DNA of 28,735 bases from Halocafeteria seosinensis (lineage: Eukaryota > Sar > Bigyra > Bicosoecida). Position 1 is the stretch's first letter. The number at the start of each line of letters is the position of its first letter. The notes under the pieces are model-generated. The model had not been told where the DNA came from and did no database searches. It was given only the letters and a program-made list of their open reading frames with translations. This document shows, piece after piece, positions 8,560 to 19,307 of this stretch. The translations under genes and the position numbers were made by a program. The stretch covers positions 1 through 28,735 of the forward strand of contig LVLI01000105.1 in assembly GCA_001687465.1 (NCBI GenBank), read 5' to 3'.

Positions 8560-11500
8560 TCAGTTGTCATCGTCCGATAGAATTTCAATGATATCTGCGT
8601 TACTACAGGGACCAAGGCCAGACTCTTTGCCATTCAGTGCTACTTGATTGTCATCATATTTCTTGGATTGAGACTTGCATGGAGAGGACGTACGCGTGTG
8701 AGTATCGCGCTGTGTCACAACCCTCCAGCTGCCATCTGCAGAGATATCGATCGTCCTTATGTTATCGACGTCCGTCTTGGAAGTTGACCAGTCAATAGAC
8801 ACATCCTTTCCACAATCCAAAGCTTGCTGCAGTACTTTCTCCCCTTCTTTGACGGCGTCTAGCGTTCCAGAAGGCATTCCACAGGTGATACTCAGCAAAA
8901 CAGAGTAGAAAAACGTATCCAGATAGATATCTCCAAAGAGCACATAACGGTTGCATATGGGACACAGCCATTTAGGCGACGATCCACTATTGAGTTTTAG
9001 AAAGGAAAACAGATCAAACGACCTTAGGTGGTTGCATTTGCGCCCGCGAACCGGAAGCGCAATGGGACCGAAACTTACTGGGTCACGCACAGAAACTCCG
9101 AACGAATCAGTTTGGATTTCTATTGCTTCTTCGGTTGAAACGTTGCGTTTCTTTCCAACTGGAGTCCCTCCGTTAAGCACTCGTTGCACGCTCTCTAAGT
9201 CGGCAAACTCCATACCAGAACATTTCACGCTACATCCAAACCCTGTTTTTAAGCATTCTTTAACTTCATCATACGACATCACTCGTCCATTGACAACATC
9301 GCGATACACATCGGATGAAGTTACTTTGGTTGACTCGTACACTCCTAGTACGACGTGCTGCGCATAAACTGCAATCAGGTGAGGTGTAAATTCACAATTG
9401 TCTAGTAGAACCTACCTCACGGACATTCTCATATGATGAAAAAGCCACCGTGTTTTCAGAAGGCTTACAAAGAGATGATATATCAATTGGTGCTTTGCAT
9501 CCCCTCTGGATGGAAGAAGTCAAACAGTCACAGAAGTGGCGGAGAGATTCCTAAGGACGGTTGTTCCGAATACTTACGGGGACATTCAAGAATGAACTAT
9601 TGACATAGTAGGCATAACACGGCGACCAGTAGTGTCTAGTCGAACCCGCTTCATCGTCCGAGGTTTTCATGGAGAACATCACAACTCGAGAAGATTGAGC
9701 TACCCACTCACACGGTATCGAGAAAATCATCCGATCGTTTTGGGCAATATCAACTGGACCACAAATCGTCCGTTGCAGTTTTAACCACCCCATCTGAAAG
9801 GACTTTTCCACTAGATTCTCCACGTTGCGAGACGCCTGTGGATTTTTTACCGCACGCTGGGTATTAGTCCTTTCTGTAGGAATATAAAGACGAGAGCCAG
9901 ATAGACGGCATTCTGGATTTGTTGCCGTAGGAGTACGCTGGACGCCCCTCAGTACTGTTGATTCATTAACGAGATTAGGAACGGAACGAGTCTCAGACCG
10001 AATGACTTCGGTAGAGTCATCTTCAAAGGATACCCAGGTCTTCCAACTCTTGATCGAGTTAACGCCATCTGATTCCCATTTAGCTAGTAACACGGGAAGA
10101 AACCGATCATGAAACGAGCGAATTCGAGCAGCTATCCTTTTGCGAGCCTCGAGCTTCCCATTGCCCAACAGCCATAATACAAGCCGCAGGAAATACAATG
10201 GAAACTCGCTCTGTATACAAAAGAGGTTGGTAGAGTGTGCGGGAAAGCAAGCGACATTCTCGGACAGATACATACCTGATAAAACATAGCTAAAATTGCC
10301 CTCACGGTTCCATTCTTCGGTTTCAAATCAATTACTTGGTCCCCGTTCTCAGACAACGTGTCGCGAAGCCTTGCATATTCCCTTTTAGGAACGAACACTC
10401 CTGAAATCCCCCTTACCATTTCTCTAAAGTCAGTCGTCATAGCTTGAGTTCTAGCAACAGTGTATTCCATGTTGCGCTCCGCAGGGTCGAGAAAACGTAC
10501 GTGTTGGACCTGGGAGAAGCACTCGTCATCATCATCTGGATCCGCTGTAGCATCAGCATGTGCCTTCAACTCTTGCAATCTTTCGTTTCTAGGCCACCCC
10601 GTCCTGGTTTCAACTTCTGGCCACTCATTTCTCTCAATTACGTACCGCATACGCTTACGACAAAGGTTCGATACTTTAGCTTCCCGATTACAAAGAAACA
10701 AAGAGGACGGAGAGGTATCAATGGTTTCCTCTGCAGTTTTGAACTCAACCATCATTGCATTAAAGGCCTTTTTACAAGTCGAAATTAGATGTTGTAGATC
10801 TAGATACAGGGCCGATACATACGCAGCCTTTGTATGTCGTAGAAGTTCGGCAAGCGGTTGTACAAAGAACATGAACTCACAATCTCTATGTCGTCTTCTT
10901 GGATTCCTGTATACACACGTTGGGACCCATTCCATTAACTCGGCGGCGCGGATCGCACCAAGCAAAGACTTCGTCGCGGAGTGATAGGGAAAGTCCCGGT
11001 GGTGTCCACAATACCGTCCAATACAAGAGCGTAGAAATTCCGCGGGTATCTCGGCATGGTTTTCCATGGCATGAATCTCCCGTGCGGCAGTATTTTCGGA
11101 GAATGGTTCCGCATTGTTGTGAGCAGTCAGGGAAGAAGCAGCGGTCTCGGTAGTAGTGGCCTGCGGCTGGGCACTGCGTACCGATAGTGTTATGCTCGGC
11201 ACCCCCGTCGCTCGTCCTGCAGTCCGCCCAGTCGAGTGACTTTGATCGGTCATGCGAATGCTCGAGCCAGTACCAACACCAGGTGCAGTCGGCGCTGCAT
11301 TCACTCCTCCACTATAGTGAGTCGTTGTCGCCATGCTTGTCGTCGTAGTGGTAGTGAAGGTGATGCTGCCTGCTGCTGTTTCTCCCGTTGAACACGCATT
11401 ATGTCCAGTTCCTGCTAGAGTGGGGACTGCGTTCCGTGTAGGTGGCGCCCCATTCGCTACCGACGCATCATTGGCCGTAGATCTGTTGGCAATGCTCTGT

Positions 11501-11652
11501 AGTTCACCCGGAAATGTGGGAGGACTAGTGCCATCCATTTCCATGTCCGCCAACATATAATCTTCCAGACTACCAAAGGGGCTGTCCATGCGGCTGGTAG
11601 TTGCTACGGGTATAGCTGATGCACAAGAAGAAGAGGCTGAAGGCTCTCCCAT
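8560..11652 (-). CDS. PIAS/SIZ-type SUMO E3 ligase (SAP-like, PINIT, SP-RING, C-terminal SIM)
   Basis: Four exons: 11652..10276, 10210..9578, 9505..9421 and 9368..8560. All junctions are GT-AG and the frame closes to 967 residues. Residues 1-190 are Ser/Thr/Ala low complexity and 200-440 are an unassigned helical region. A SAP-like segment around 450-490 (LRLVLWLLGNGKLEARKRIA) spans the first junction. A PINIT-like region runs through exons 2-4, with APIDISSL in exon 3 matching the family's PINIT/PLNIT core. The SP-RING at about 790-850 has RDPVSFGPIALPVRG and the zinc ligands Cys810, His812, Cys834 and Cys837 (KCNHLRSFD, LCPIC). The protein ends ADIIEILSDDDN, a SUMO-interacting motif with an acidic flank. 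Family members bind the Ubc9-SUMO thioester and direct sumoylation of nuclear targets. The long N-terminus ahead of SAP is unusual. The exon 3 donor (GTGAGG at 9420) was chosen because it alone keeps the frame. Confidence 0.88.
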
Positions 11653-13079
11653 GATGGTGGTGGTGGCTTGCGGCGCTCTTTTTCTCTGTACTCTTGAGCA
11701 CGAGTGTGGAGATGATCAATACATTACCTTCTCATTTGCAACTCGTAAACAATCATTACATATATACAATATCACACATGCGTATTGCAATGTACGATCA
11801 TCAATGAAAATAATTGATGAAAATGTGCAGGGGAAAGACCCGCCCAACTTTTCGTCGACTTTGTATAGTGGGAGGGATCATCATGTCGGCCAGCCGGTGT
11901 GGTACGTATTCTATAGCGGATGTCCTAGCATGTAAAAAAAACAAAAAAAAAGAAAAACTAACTCTTGTGTGGTAGTCCCGCGTCGACATTCACACACTCA
12001 AGGGGCTGATCTTAAGACTTCAGTACTAGAGGTAGTCACGGAGCTGAGAGAGGAAACGATTAAAAGACCACTTTACTTCGAGGAAGTTGCAGTTGGGTAC
12101 AATATTTTGTATTTAAAGGAAGAAATGGGACACCATCAGACAATCGTTGAGACATGCTGTCGATAATAATGAAGAGCAACCTGGGTGCTCATACTAGAGT
12201 GGACAAGCTACGAGATGAATGTGTCTTATCGGGTACACATGTAGTTCTGGGATCATGCGAGAGGGTTAACGACTTCATCAAAGTGGTGCATAAACCAAAT
12301 ACGTATGGAAGCTAAAGAAATCCAAATAGCCAGACCTGTCATGGAGGACGCTTTCGCAGATTTTGACGAAAGCAACTGGGAGATCATAAAAAGAGAATTA
12401 TCAGTGCTCTTGTGAACAATTCTGCATATAGGAGTTACATGGAAGCGCTTAAAACGAGAAGAACGTCATATGGCGAAGCCGTTAGAGCATTTCGTACCAC
12501 TATAAGTGGTTCACACCTCGGACTCCCTTCCATAAGTGGATCAATAAAAGATTCAGAAACCTTTCGTTCTCGATATTAGCCCAACGATTGACATACAATG
12601 ACGCCAGTATCGAGAGAGTCCTGACTATTATCGGTGAACAGACAAGTCTCTCGTAGAGCATTTGAGAGGGGTTGCGTCATATTTATTTCCAGAGTTGGCT
12701 GAGTGGGTGTCTATACTGCTTCCTGTTGCATACACGGACCGGCCGGTGCGAGTTTCCAAGGCAAAAAAAGCTTTCGTAGGGAACTCTACTGTATGTGTCA
12801 ACAAATGAGAGTGCGAGCAGTGTAGTGTAGCAGTAGTCGCATAAGGACTAGGAGGAATTCAAGTGAACTCTCTCGACTAATTACCTACAGGGTGTTCAGA
12901 AAGGACCTACATTTGAACGCCCATCCAAGACTTTAAATATGGGAAGAGGCTTACGGTAGACGACGTCAAGAATTGCCCCAGTAACTCGGCCCAGTTCACT
13001 GAAGAATACTTCTCCAAACGTGTATAAACGTCTTCTTGTGAAGGCAGTTGCCTGTTTTATTAAGACAGACTCCCATAGC
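11653..13079. other. Decayed coding-like region
   Basis: No intact gene. An A-rich tract lies at 11934-11956. Open segments in plus-strand frames look like remnants of a protein gene broken by stops and shifts: about 12015-12160, 12198-12315, 12406..12579 (includes YRSYMEALKTRRTSYGEAVR) and about 12675-12805 (includes PELAEWVSILLPVAYTDRP). No family was recognised. The stretch could be an old transposon. The promoter of the minus-strand SUMO ligase gene should lie just to the right of 11652. Confidence 0.4.
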
Positions 13080-13466
13080 TCATTCATCAGATCTCGAGTG
13101 CGAGAAATGTTCTGTCATAGGCGCCAAGATCCACCAGATCGACAGTTGAAGCACCAGGCCGGGTACGAGATAAACCCATCGATGTTTCCAAGCACCAGCG
13201 ATGCCACCAACCACGATCAGTATCGAAGCAACAATACCAATTTTTGCAAGGAAGTCATCCAAGCGTCCGCCGAGTCCGATCGATGCATTGAATGGCACCG
13301 ACACAAGTCCAAATATGATCCCGAGACCGAGGATGCTGAATCTCGACACAAGGGCCATCGATGCAAACCTGTTGTCCCCCGTAGATTGGGCAGTATTCCC
13401 GATTTGTCCCTCACCATCGTGCAAGGGTTGCTGCTCTTGGTCGTACCCCTCATACATTGTTGCCAT
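13080..13466 (-). CDS. Small membrane protein with three predicted transmembrane helices
   Basis: The likely start is the ATG at 13466 (MATMYEGYDQEQQPLHDGEG), giving 128 residues. The same frame is open upstream to 13523, so a longer form is possible. The first 40 residues are polar. Three hydrophobic segments follow: MALVSRFSILGLGIIFGLVS, then FLAKIGIVASILIVVGGIAG, then WVYLVPGLVLQLSIWWILAP. A short hydrophilic tail ends HSRSDE. The sequence looks like a real integral membrane protein but matches no family I recognise. It is divergently oriented to the MTFP1-like gene with about 460 bases between the start codons, so a shared promoter region is possible. Confidence 0.6.
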   Translation of the reverse strand: MATMYEGYDQEQQPLHDGEGQIGNTAQSTGDNRFASMALVSRFSILGLGIIFGLVSVPFNASIGLGGRLDDFLAKIGIVASILIVVGGIAGAWKHRWVYLVPGLVLQLSIWWILAPMTEHFSHSRSDE

Positions 13467-13924
13467 GCTTGATGGATGCAAGGCCGTCCCAGATACAGTA
13501 CACGTGTACACCAGCGAACACACAGCCTTACCGGGACATGATCAAGAAACGTCAACGCGTATCACGAAATAATCGACGAGTCGATCCATCCACATTGACT
13601 ATGTGCATCGTGGTACTGTTCTGCGGCACTACTAAGAACTTCTGCCGGGGCCCGCTGCTGAATACAATTCTGAGGCGAGTCGCACACTGGCGGGTGCGCG
13701 GCGAAGCGGCAACTTGGCAACCTGAGGGACACTCCATGTTTTTTTATCACAATTCCACCATGCAAAACATGACAACTTCTCCCCAATATACGAAACGAGA
13801 GTGTTCAACTAACTCAGTGTTTCCGTGCTGCGGCACTGCTGCCACAACTTGTGGACAGGCCCACAACACTTCCTACCTTCACATACTGTAATAAACACAC
13901 CCACCAGGTAGTGCGTGGACCTGT

Positions 13925-15266
13925 ATGGATTGTCAAAACCAATCAAGTGGCGTAAAAGTAGTTATAGTTGAAATGGAGAGTGAGCGAGGTAATCCCCATA
14001 CAGAGAGCGAGTGGGAGGAGAACTCGTCGTCCTCCTCCTCCTCCTCTTCTNCATTGTCTGCCTCGCCTTCGCCGCCGTTGACTTCCTCCTTGACCGGGAC
14101 TCTGCCAGACTCGGGCAGCACTTTAGGCGAGGGTTCCACGGCTACAGAGGATGTAGGGAAAAGACACGAAGGAGGAGATGCATTGCACTCTTCGTCGGAC
14201 ACGGAAATACCTTCTACACTTCGACTGTCCTCTTTCCCAAGAAGTAACCAGAACTCCTCGTCATCGTCAAGTCTCTTTGGAGGAAGTGGATCCACCACCA
14301 CTGCCGCTACAATGTTGCCCTCAGAGGAAGGTGCCCAATCTGGTATGCGCTCCTTGGATCCGAATTATATCCGAGAGCAGGTAGAGAGTGAATCATGGAG
14401 GAACAGCGCTGGCGGTGGTTCCACCAAACTCTACCAGTTCAACCCAGACGGAGGCCTTATCGAAGCTGAGGAGGGCTCAGACGCGTACGACTCGACCCTT
14501 CAAGGATTGCGCAAACTAGAGTCGGACAGGGATAGCGTGGGGGAAAGGACCAGCAAGCAGGAAACAACAGGTAAATTTGTCTGAGTCAGACTCGGTCCGT
14601 CGAACATTCTACCGTCATCACTTCTTCCAACTTGTTGTTCTATGCAGATGTATTTAGGGAGACATCTCTCCGATACCTCGGGTATGCCAATGAAGTCGGC
14701 GAATGTTTTCGTCCTCTTCTTCCGCGGTTGGTTGTATGTCCCCCACGTAAAGCCAAGGAAGCCTCTATGTTTCAAGTTATGGGTTCTATTTTGGATACTC
14801 CAGGTACCGTCGTATTTACTATCAACCGCGTATGTTCTTGGCGATACTGCGCACAAGACTATGGAAGCATATGACGTGAGTGTATATTGAGCGCTCTCTT
14901 TACTGCGGCACGCCCAACATTGGACGAATGAACGTATATATACCGCAGGAAACCAAGTCAAACTGCCAGAACAGAAAGAAATACGTGGCGGCACATGCAG
15001 TAGACACTTTATTATGGCAAGCATTTGCAAGCGTTATTGTACCCGGGTTCACCATTAATCGCGTGGTTAGAGTGGCTCAGATGTGCACTTCCAGGACTGT
15101 TATGCCTCCGGTCATGCATCGCTGGGCTCCCTCAGCGATTGGACTGGCTATCATACCAGTCATTGTGGAGCCGATTGATTACTGGATCCATCTTGTTATG
15201 GATCGAGTCGTTAGACCCCGTCTGGGGGTTCAACCGATTGTTCGCAAAGATCTGTCGTCCCCGTGA
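13925..15266 (+). CDS. MTFP1: MTFP1/MTP18-like mitochondrial fission process protein
   Basis: Four exons: 13925..14570, 14648..14733, 14804..14875 and 14949..15266. All introns are short (70-77 bp) and GT-AG, and the frame closes to 373 residues. The family core is spread over exons 2-4: VFRETSLRYLGYANEVGECF and FRPLLPR, then SYLLSTAYVLGDTAHK, then VDTLLWQAFASVIVPGFTIN, then SAIGLAIIPVIVEPIDYWIH. These match animal MTP18 (an inner mitochondrial membrane protein that promotes fission) almost block for block. The first 215 residues have no counterpart in the animal protein of about 166 residues. They are Ser/Gly/Glu-rich with a poly-Ser tract holding an ambiguous base at 14051. A later start in exon 1, for instance at MRSLDPNYIREQ (14342), is possible. 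The stop lies 25 bases from the convergent copper transporter. Confidence 0.88.
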
Positions 15267-15291
15267 GCGAGTTGGCGGTGTATGTACAGAA

Positions 15292-16214
15292 TCAGTGGCA
15301 AGAGGCCTCCGTTTCCATTTGCTGTTGGCTCTTCATCAGTTCCGTCTCGCTTTCCTGTGGATTGGATTCGTAGCTGAAGATCAGCAAGCCAAGTCCTTCA
15401 CCCACACAAACGGCAATAAAGAGTCCCACATTGTATACTGCGAGCACACAATCCAGCTCAGTCCGTATACAGACAGGTAGTTGTTGATAGCATAGTATAA
15501 CAAGATCGATCACTTACACATAGCGATTAGCATATTTAGAAAAGCTATAGCTGTGATGATCGTATGCAGTAGGGCATCTGCGCATCGCAGTATTTTAGCA
15601 CAATAGACGGTGTGCGCCGACCACTGTAATCCGTAGGGTATTTGTGCAATCGTCTTGTCATCCAGCACTTGCGTGGACAAGGCTTGGAGCGCAACACCCC
15701 CTGAAACAGAGCTCGATTCGGACCCATTTTCGTGCTCATCTTGCTGCTTGCCTCCTCGCAGGGGCTCATTCAAGGAATTGCTGTGATCATGCCCCACCAC
15801 AACAGGTTGGTGCTTCGCCTCCTGGCCATGATTGACGTTCCCGTGGAAGCTAGATGACGAAGTATGCACCGCCGGACGGTACCGTGCTCCTGTGGTCGGT
15901 GCTATATCCGAGGGGTCCCATCCACCCCGGGTCGTAGCGCTGGAGAAGCGATTGTAGACGCCGTAGAGCTCATCATACCGCGCTTCCTTTCTCATGAGTG
16001 CCCGTGCTCTATGGGCTGCCGAACTCACGCGGCGTCTCCGGGCGGCCAAGAAATGCTTGAGTATCCCCAGGGCCACAGCAAAGACCAAAGCGCCGAAATA
16101 GGTCCCTGCATTGTGCGTCTGGAACCCCTTGAACAACACAGTCTCCTTGATGGACGAATGGAAGTACATGGACATCATCATGCCACCTCCGCCATCGTCA
16201 TCCATGGGCATCAT
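15292..16214 (-). CDS. Ctr-family high-affinity copper transporter
   Basis: Exon 1 is 16214..15518, the intron 15517..15438 (GTAAGT...CAG, 80 bp) and exon 2 is 15437..15292, giving 280 residues. The extracellular N-terminus is Met-rich (MMPMDD, GGMMMSMYFHSS), as expected for Cu(I) capture. TM1 is around THNAGTYFGALVFAVALGIL and is followed by RRRR. A long cytosolic loop of about 130 residues contains several His. TM2 ends with the pore motif MxxxM (MLIAM) at the splice junction, and TM3 (YNVGLFIAVCVGEGLGLLIF) carries the GxxxG packing motif. Ctr proteins form trimers that import reduced copper. All three signatures are present, so the assignment is firm. The TM1-TM2 loop is longer than in compact animal Ctr1 and resembles the yeast or plant variation. 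Confidence 0.93.
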
Positions 16215-16924
16215 GGTGCCGTGTTATAGGCATGTATCATGCAACATGAAGACGAAAAAACAAAAAACAAATGACCACAGGACTCAAAGTCAATCAATCC
16301 AATCATAAGTCTGTAGACTACCGGTACTTGTAAAATGTGAGTAGCTCCCGCACTTAGAGTCGCAGGACTTAAAGCTGTACTGTACAGTGGTAGCTGGAAC
16401 TTACTTCCTAAGCGAAGCGAAGCGATACCTGCTCCGGTTTTATCCACGCGAGATTTGAAGTGCATGAATTTAAGTACAAGATAGTTCCATGTTTTCGATT
16501 TACACAAGTAGCGTGGGATATGTGTAATCAGTTTGCCTTGTTGTCTAAAGTTATGGATCAGTTCCAAGAGCTGACGCATTCATTTGTAGACTACATTGTA
16601 GTTTTAAACACCACGCGAAATGGAAACATAGTAAGCCGAGAACCGGGGCCTTCTTTGCAATCGATGCTAAAATTATCAACCAAACCAGTTCAAAGACTGA
16701 CCACATCGCCTCGCACGCGATCGCTGCTTGAAAGAGTCGTGTCGAGATGGTTACAGTGTAGTGTCGAATCGCCACTGCCCCTAATGCAGGACAACGCCGT
16801 CTCAACGCCCTGCGGGTCTGTTGACCACTTGATGACGGTAATACATGTAGAGGTACACGTTTTCCTCAGGTGGATCACTATACGCTTTCTCGCCGCGAAA
16901 AGCACTTCTCCAAGCAAACACATG
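16215..16924. other. Intergenic region between Ctr and the HSP70 cluster
   Basis: Short open frames on both strands have no convincing coding features. The region includes the upstream flank of the Ctr gene, with an A-rich run at about 16253-16268. No copper-response or other known promoter element was recognised. Confidence 0.4.
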
Positions 16925-17286
16925 CCAGCTCCATCTTGACCACCATATTGTTTCGCCAATACAGCGTTCCCTTTGTCTTCCAACTGTTTATTTTCTATTC
17001 GCAACTGTTTCTCTCCTTAACTGGATTGTTATCAAGCCGGTGTGTGACTAATGGCCGACCACGATATTGGACAGCATCTTCTACAGTTTTTTTGCCATCT
17101 TCGGATAACTGATTGGCAGGTGTTTCGTGAGAATAGAGTTTCTTATGCAAGAGTCGTTATCCAACTGGCTCTTCGTTTCAACCTTCGCTTTCACTGCCTG
17201 ATTGCATTTCTCAGCCTCATGGACCATCCGGTCCACCTCTGCTTTGCTCAGTCGCGCGTTCTCGTTGGTAATCCTGATCTAGTTCT
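16925..17286 (-). pseudogene. HSP70 C-terminal lid fragment (copy C), heavily decayed
   Basis: Read on the minus strand, the segment matches the HSP70 substrate-binding lid in order but in shifting frames. ITNERARLSKAEVDRMVHEA (about 17263-17204, compare [20 protein letters not shown]) is followed by KVETKSQL, then NSILTKHLPISYPKMAKK, and finally ENKQLEDKGNAVLAKQYGGQDGAG near 17000-16930. It contains stops, deletions and at least one frameshift. Its 5' end abuts the GGQGGAGG tail homology of copy B directly, so the two are fused head to tail without any ATPase domain between them. Confidence 0.85.
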
Positions 17287-17447
17287 GCTTGCCCACCGGC
17301 TCCGCCTTGGCCACCATACAGTGTCGTCAGTACAGGGTTCACCTTTACTTCCAACTGCTTACGCTTCTCTTCGTATTCTTCTTTCTCTTTGTCTTGGTTG
17401 TTGTCAAGCCAATCAATCGTCTCTTGAGCAGCATCTTTTACAGTCTT

Positions 17448-19307
17448 CTAGTCATCTTCGGACAGCTGGTTGGCAACTTTCTCATCTCGAATAGAGTTTC
17501 GAACAGAGAAAGCGTTGTTCTCCAATTGGTTCTTTGCTTCAACCTTCGCTTTCATTGCCTCGTCTTCAGCTTTGTACTTCTCTGCCTCTTGGACCATCCT
17601 CTTAACTTCTTCTTCGCTGAGTCGACCTTTTCCGTTTGTAATCGTGGTCTTGTTCTCCTTTCCGGTGCTCTTCTCAATGGCAATTACATGGAGAATGCCA
17701 GTCACGTCTACATCGAAGGTCACCTCAATCTGCGCAGTCTCAGTCGACATTCCTGTGAGATACAGTTTGCCCAAGAAATTGTTATCCTGGGTCATGGGCT
17801 GTTCTCCTTCGAATATCTGTAGCAGCGTATCTCCTTGAATATCGCAAGGCGCACGTATGGTGCTCGTCTTCATGCAAGGAATTGTAGTATGCCGTTCAAC
17901 CAGGACAGTCATCCGCCGATGCCCATCGTCGAAACCGAGAGAATAAGGAGCATTGAACAGAATAAGCATTCCGTCTAGTTTTCCACTGGTGTCACCTCCA
18001 CTAATTATTGTTGCTTCTATTGATGCTCCATCAACGACAGCTTTGTCATGGGAACCGCTCTCGGATATTATTTCTTTGTTGAAATAGTCTTTCAGCATCT
18101 GTTGAATCTTCGGGATGCGCGTGGATCCTCCAAGCAATACAATGTCGTCGACTTCATCTTTCGGTAATTGCGAGTCTCTCAGCATGCAATTGAGATTACG
18201 CAGAGCTAAATGAAAATGCTTCATGCACATTTGCTCAAAATTAGTGCGAGTGATAGAAGTGCGGTAGTCGATTCCTTCGAACAGAGAGTCGACCTCAATG
18301 CATGCCTCGTCAGTGAAGGTGAGAGGGCGTTTAGCTCCTTCGCAAGCGGCTCGAAGGCGGCAAAGCGCTACTTTGTTGTTTCGAACGTCCTTGCCGTATT
18401 TCCGTTTGATATCACAGATGCAATTCTCGACTAGCTCTGTATCCAAATCCGTGCTACCACCTCGCATATCTCCAACAGATGCTTGCTCCTCGAAGACTCC
18501 CGAATCTACGCCCACCAAAGAAGCATCCACAAAGCAGGCACCCATGTCGAAAGTCACAACATTAGTCATAACATTTCGTTCTCTTTGGCTTTCGTCGTAA
18601 TATCGAGGAAGGAGGGCTAGTACAGACTCTTTGCAACACCGCATCACGTCTAGACCCGCAACCCTCCCGGCAATTTCGATCGCTTGACGTTGCTGGTCAT
18701 TGAACGACTGCATGTGCGACATGCGAGGATATACCACAAGCTGTGTACACAAAAGCCCATGACTACGGGAAACGTACCGCTGGAACCGCAATGACGCAGC
18801 TGGTAATCACGTCTCCTAGGTAGTCTTCCGCCAGTTCTTTCAATTTCCGAAGAACCATTGCGCAGATCTCCTCAGGAAAAAAATACTTCGTCTCACCCAT
18901 GTACTGCACTTGTATTAATGGTCTATCCCTCTCGTTAGCGACAACTTTGAAAGGGTGATTCTTCATGTCCTCCTGGAAAGCAGGCTCACTGAAGTTGCGG
19001 CCAATCATTCGCTTGACGTCGAACACAGTGTTGGAAGGGTTCCTGGCGAGTTGCTCCTCCGCTGCCTCTCCAATCAATCTCCCTTCATCAGTGAAAGCGA
19101 CATACGAAGGCGTCTTACGGTTCCCCAGTTCATTGGGGATGACTTCCACATGGTCATGCTGCACCCTCACCGTGTTTGCGTGATAAGAATGAATTCAACC
19201 GGGATGATGATGATCCAAGCGGCACTCACCACCCATATTCCTACGCTCGAGTACCTACTACCGAAATCGATGCCGATCGCAGGGCATTTATTATCAGGGG
19301 GGCCCAT
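17448..19307 (-). CDS. HSP70 paralogue (copy B) with degenerate ATPase domain and premature stop
   Basis: Three exons, 19307..19230, 19158..18778 and 18707..17448, give 572 residues. Both introns sit at the same codons as in the intact HSP70, and exon 2 has the same length (381 nt). The ATPase domain has lost key sites. Phosphate loop 1 DLGTTYSC is DFGSRYSS, phosphate loop 2 DLGGGTFD is DMGACFVD, and the [11 protein letters not shown] segment is unrecognisable. The adenosine-site GGSTRIPKI is kept. The substrate-binding half is close to copy A. A TAG at 17450-17448 replaces the AAG of copy A (LSEDD then stop). The sequence after it still reads as HSP70 lid to about 17290, but no EEVD end exists. 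It could be a pseudogene or an ATPase-dead HSP70-like protein; the open frame and intact splice sites argue for relatively recent function. Confidence 0.75.

Noticed and set aside
12896-13087. 63-codon minus frame next to the small membrane protein as a second exon
   Set aside because: The membrane protein frame has its own stop at 13080, and no splice pair joining the two in frame was evident.
16211-16579. 122-codon minus frame upstream of the Ctr transporter as an N-terminal extension
   Set aside because: The Met-rich start MMPMDD at 16214 fits the family, and the upstream frame has no membrane or copper motif and no joining intron.
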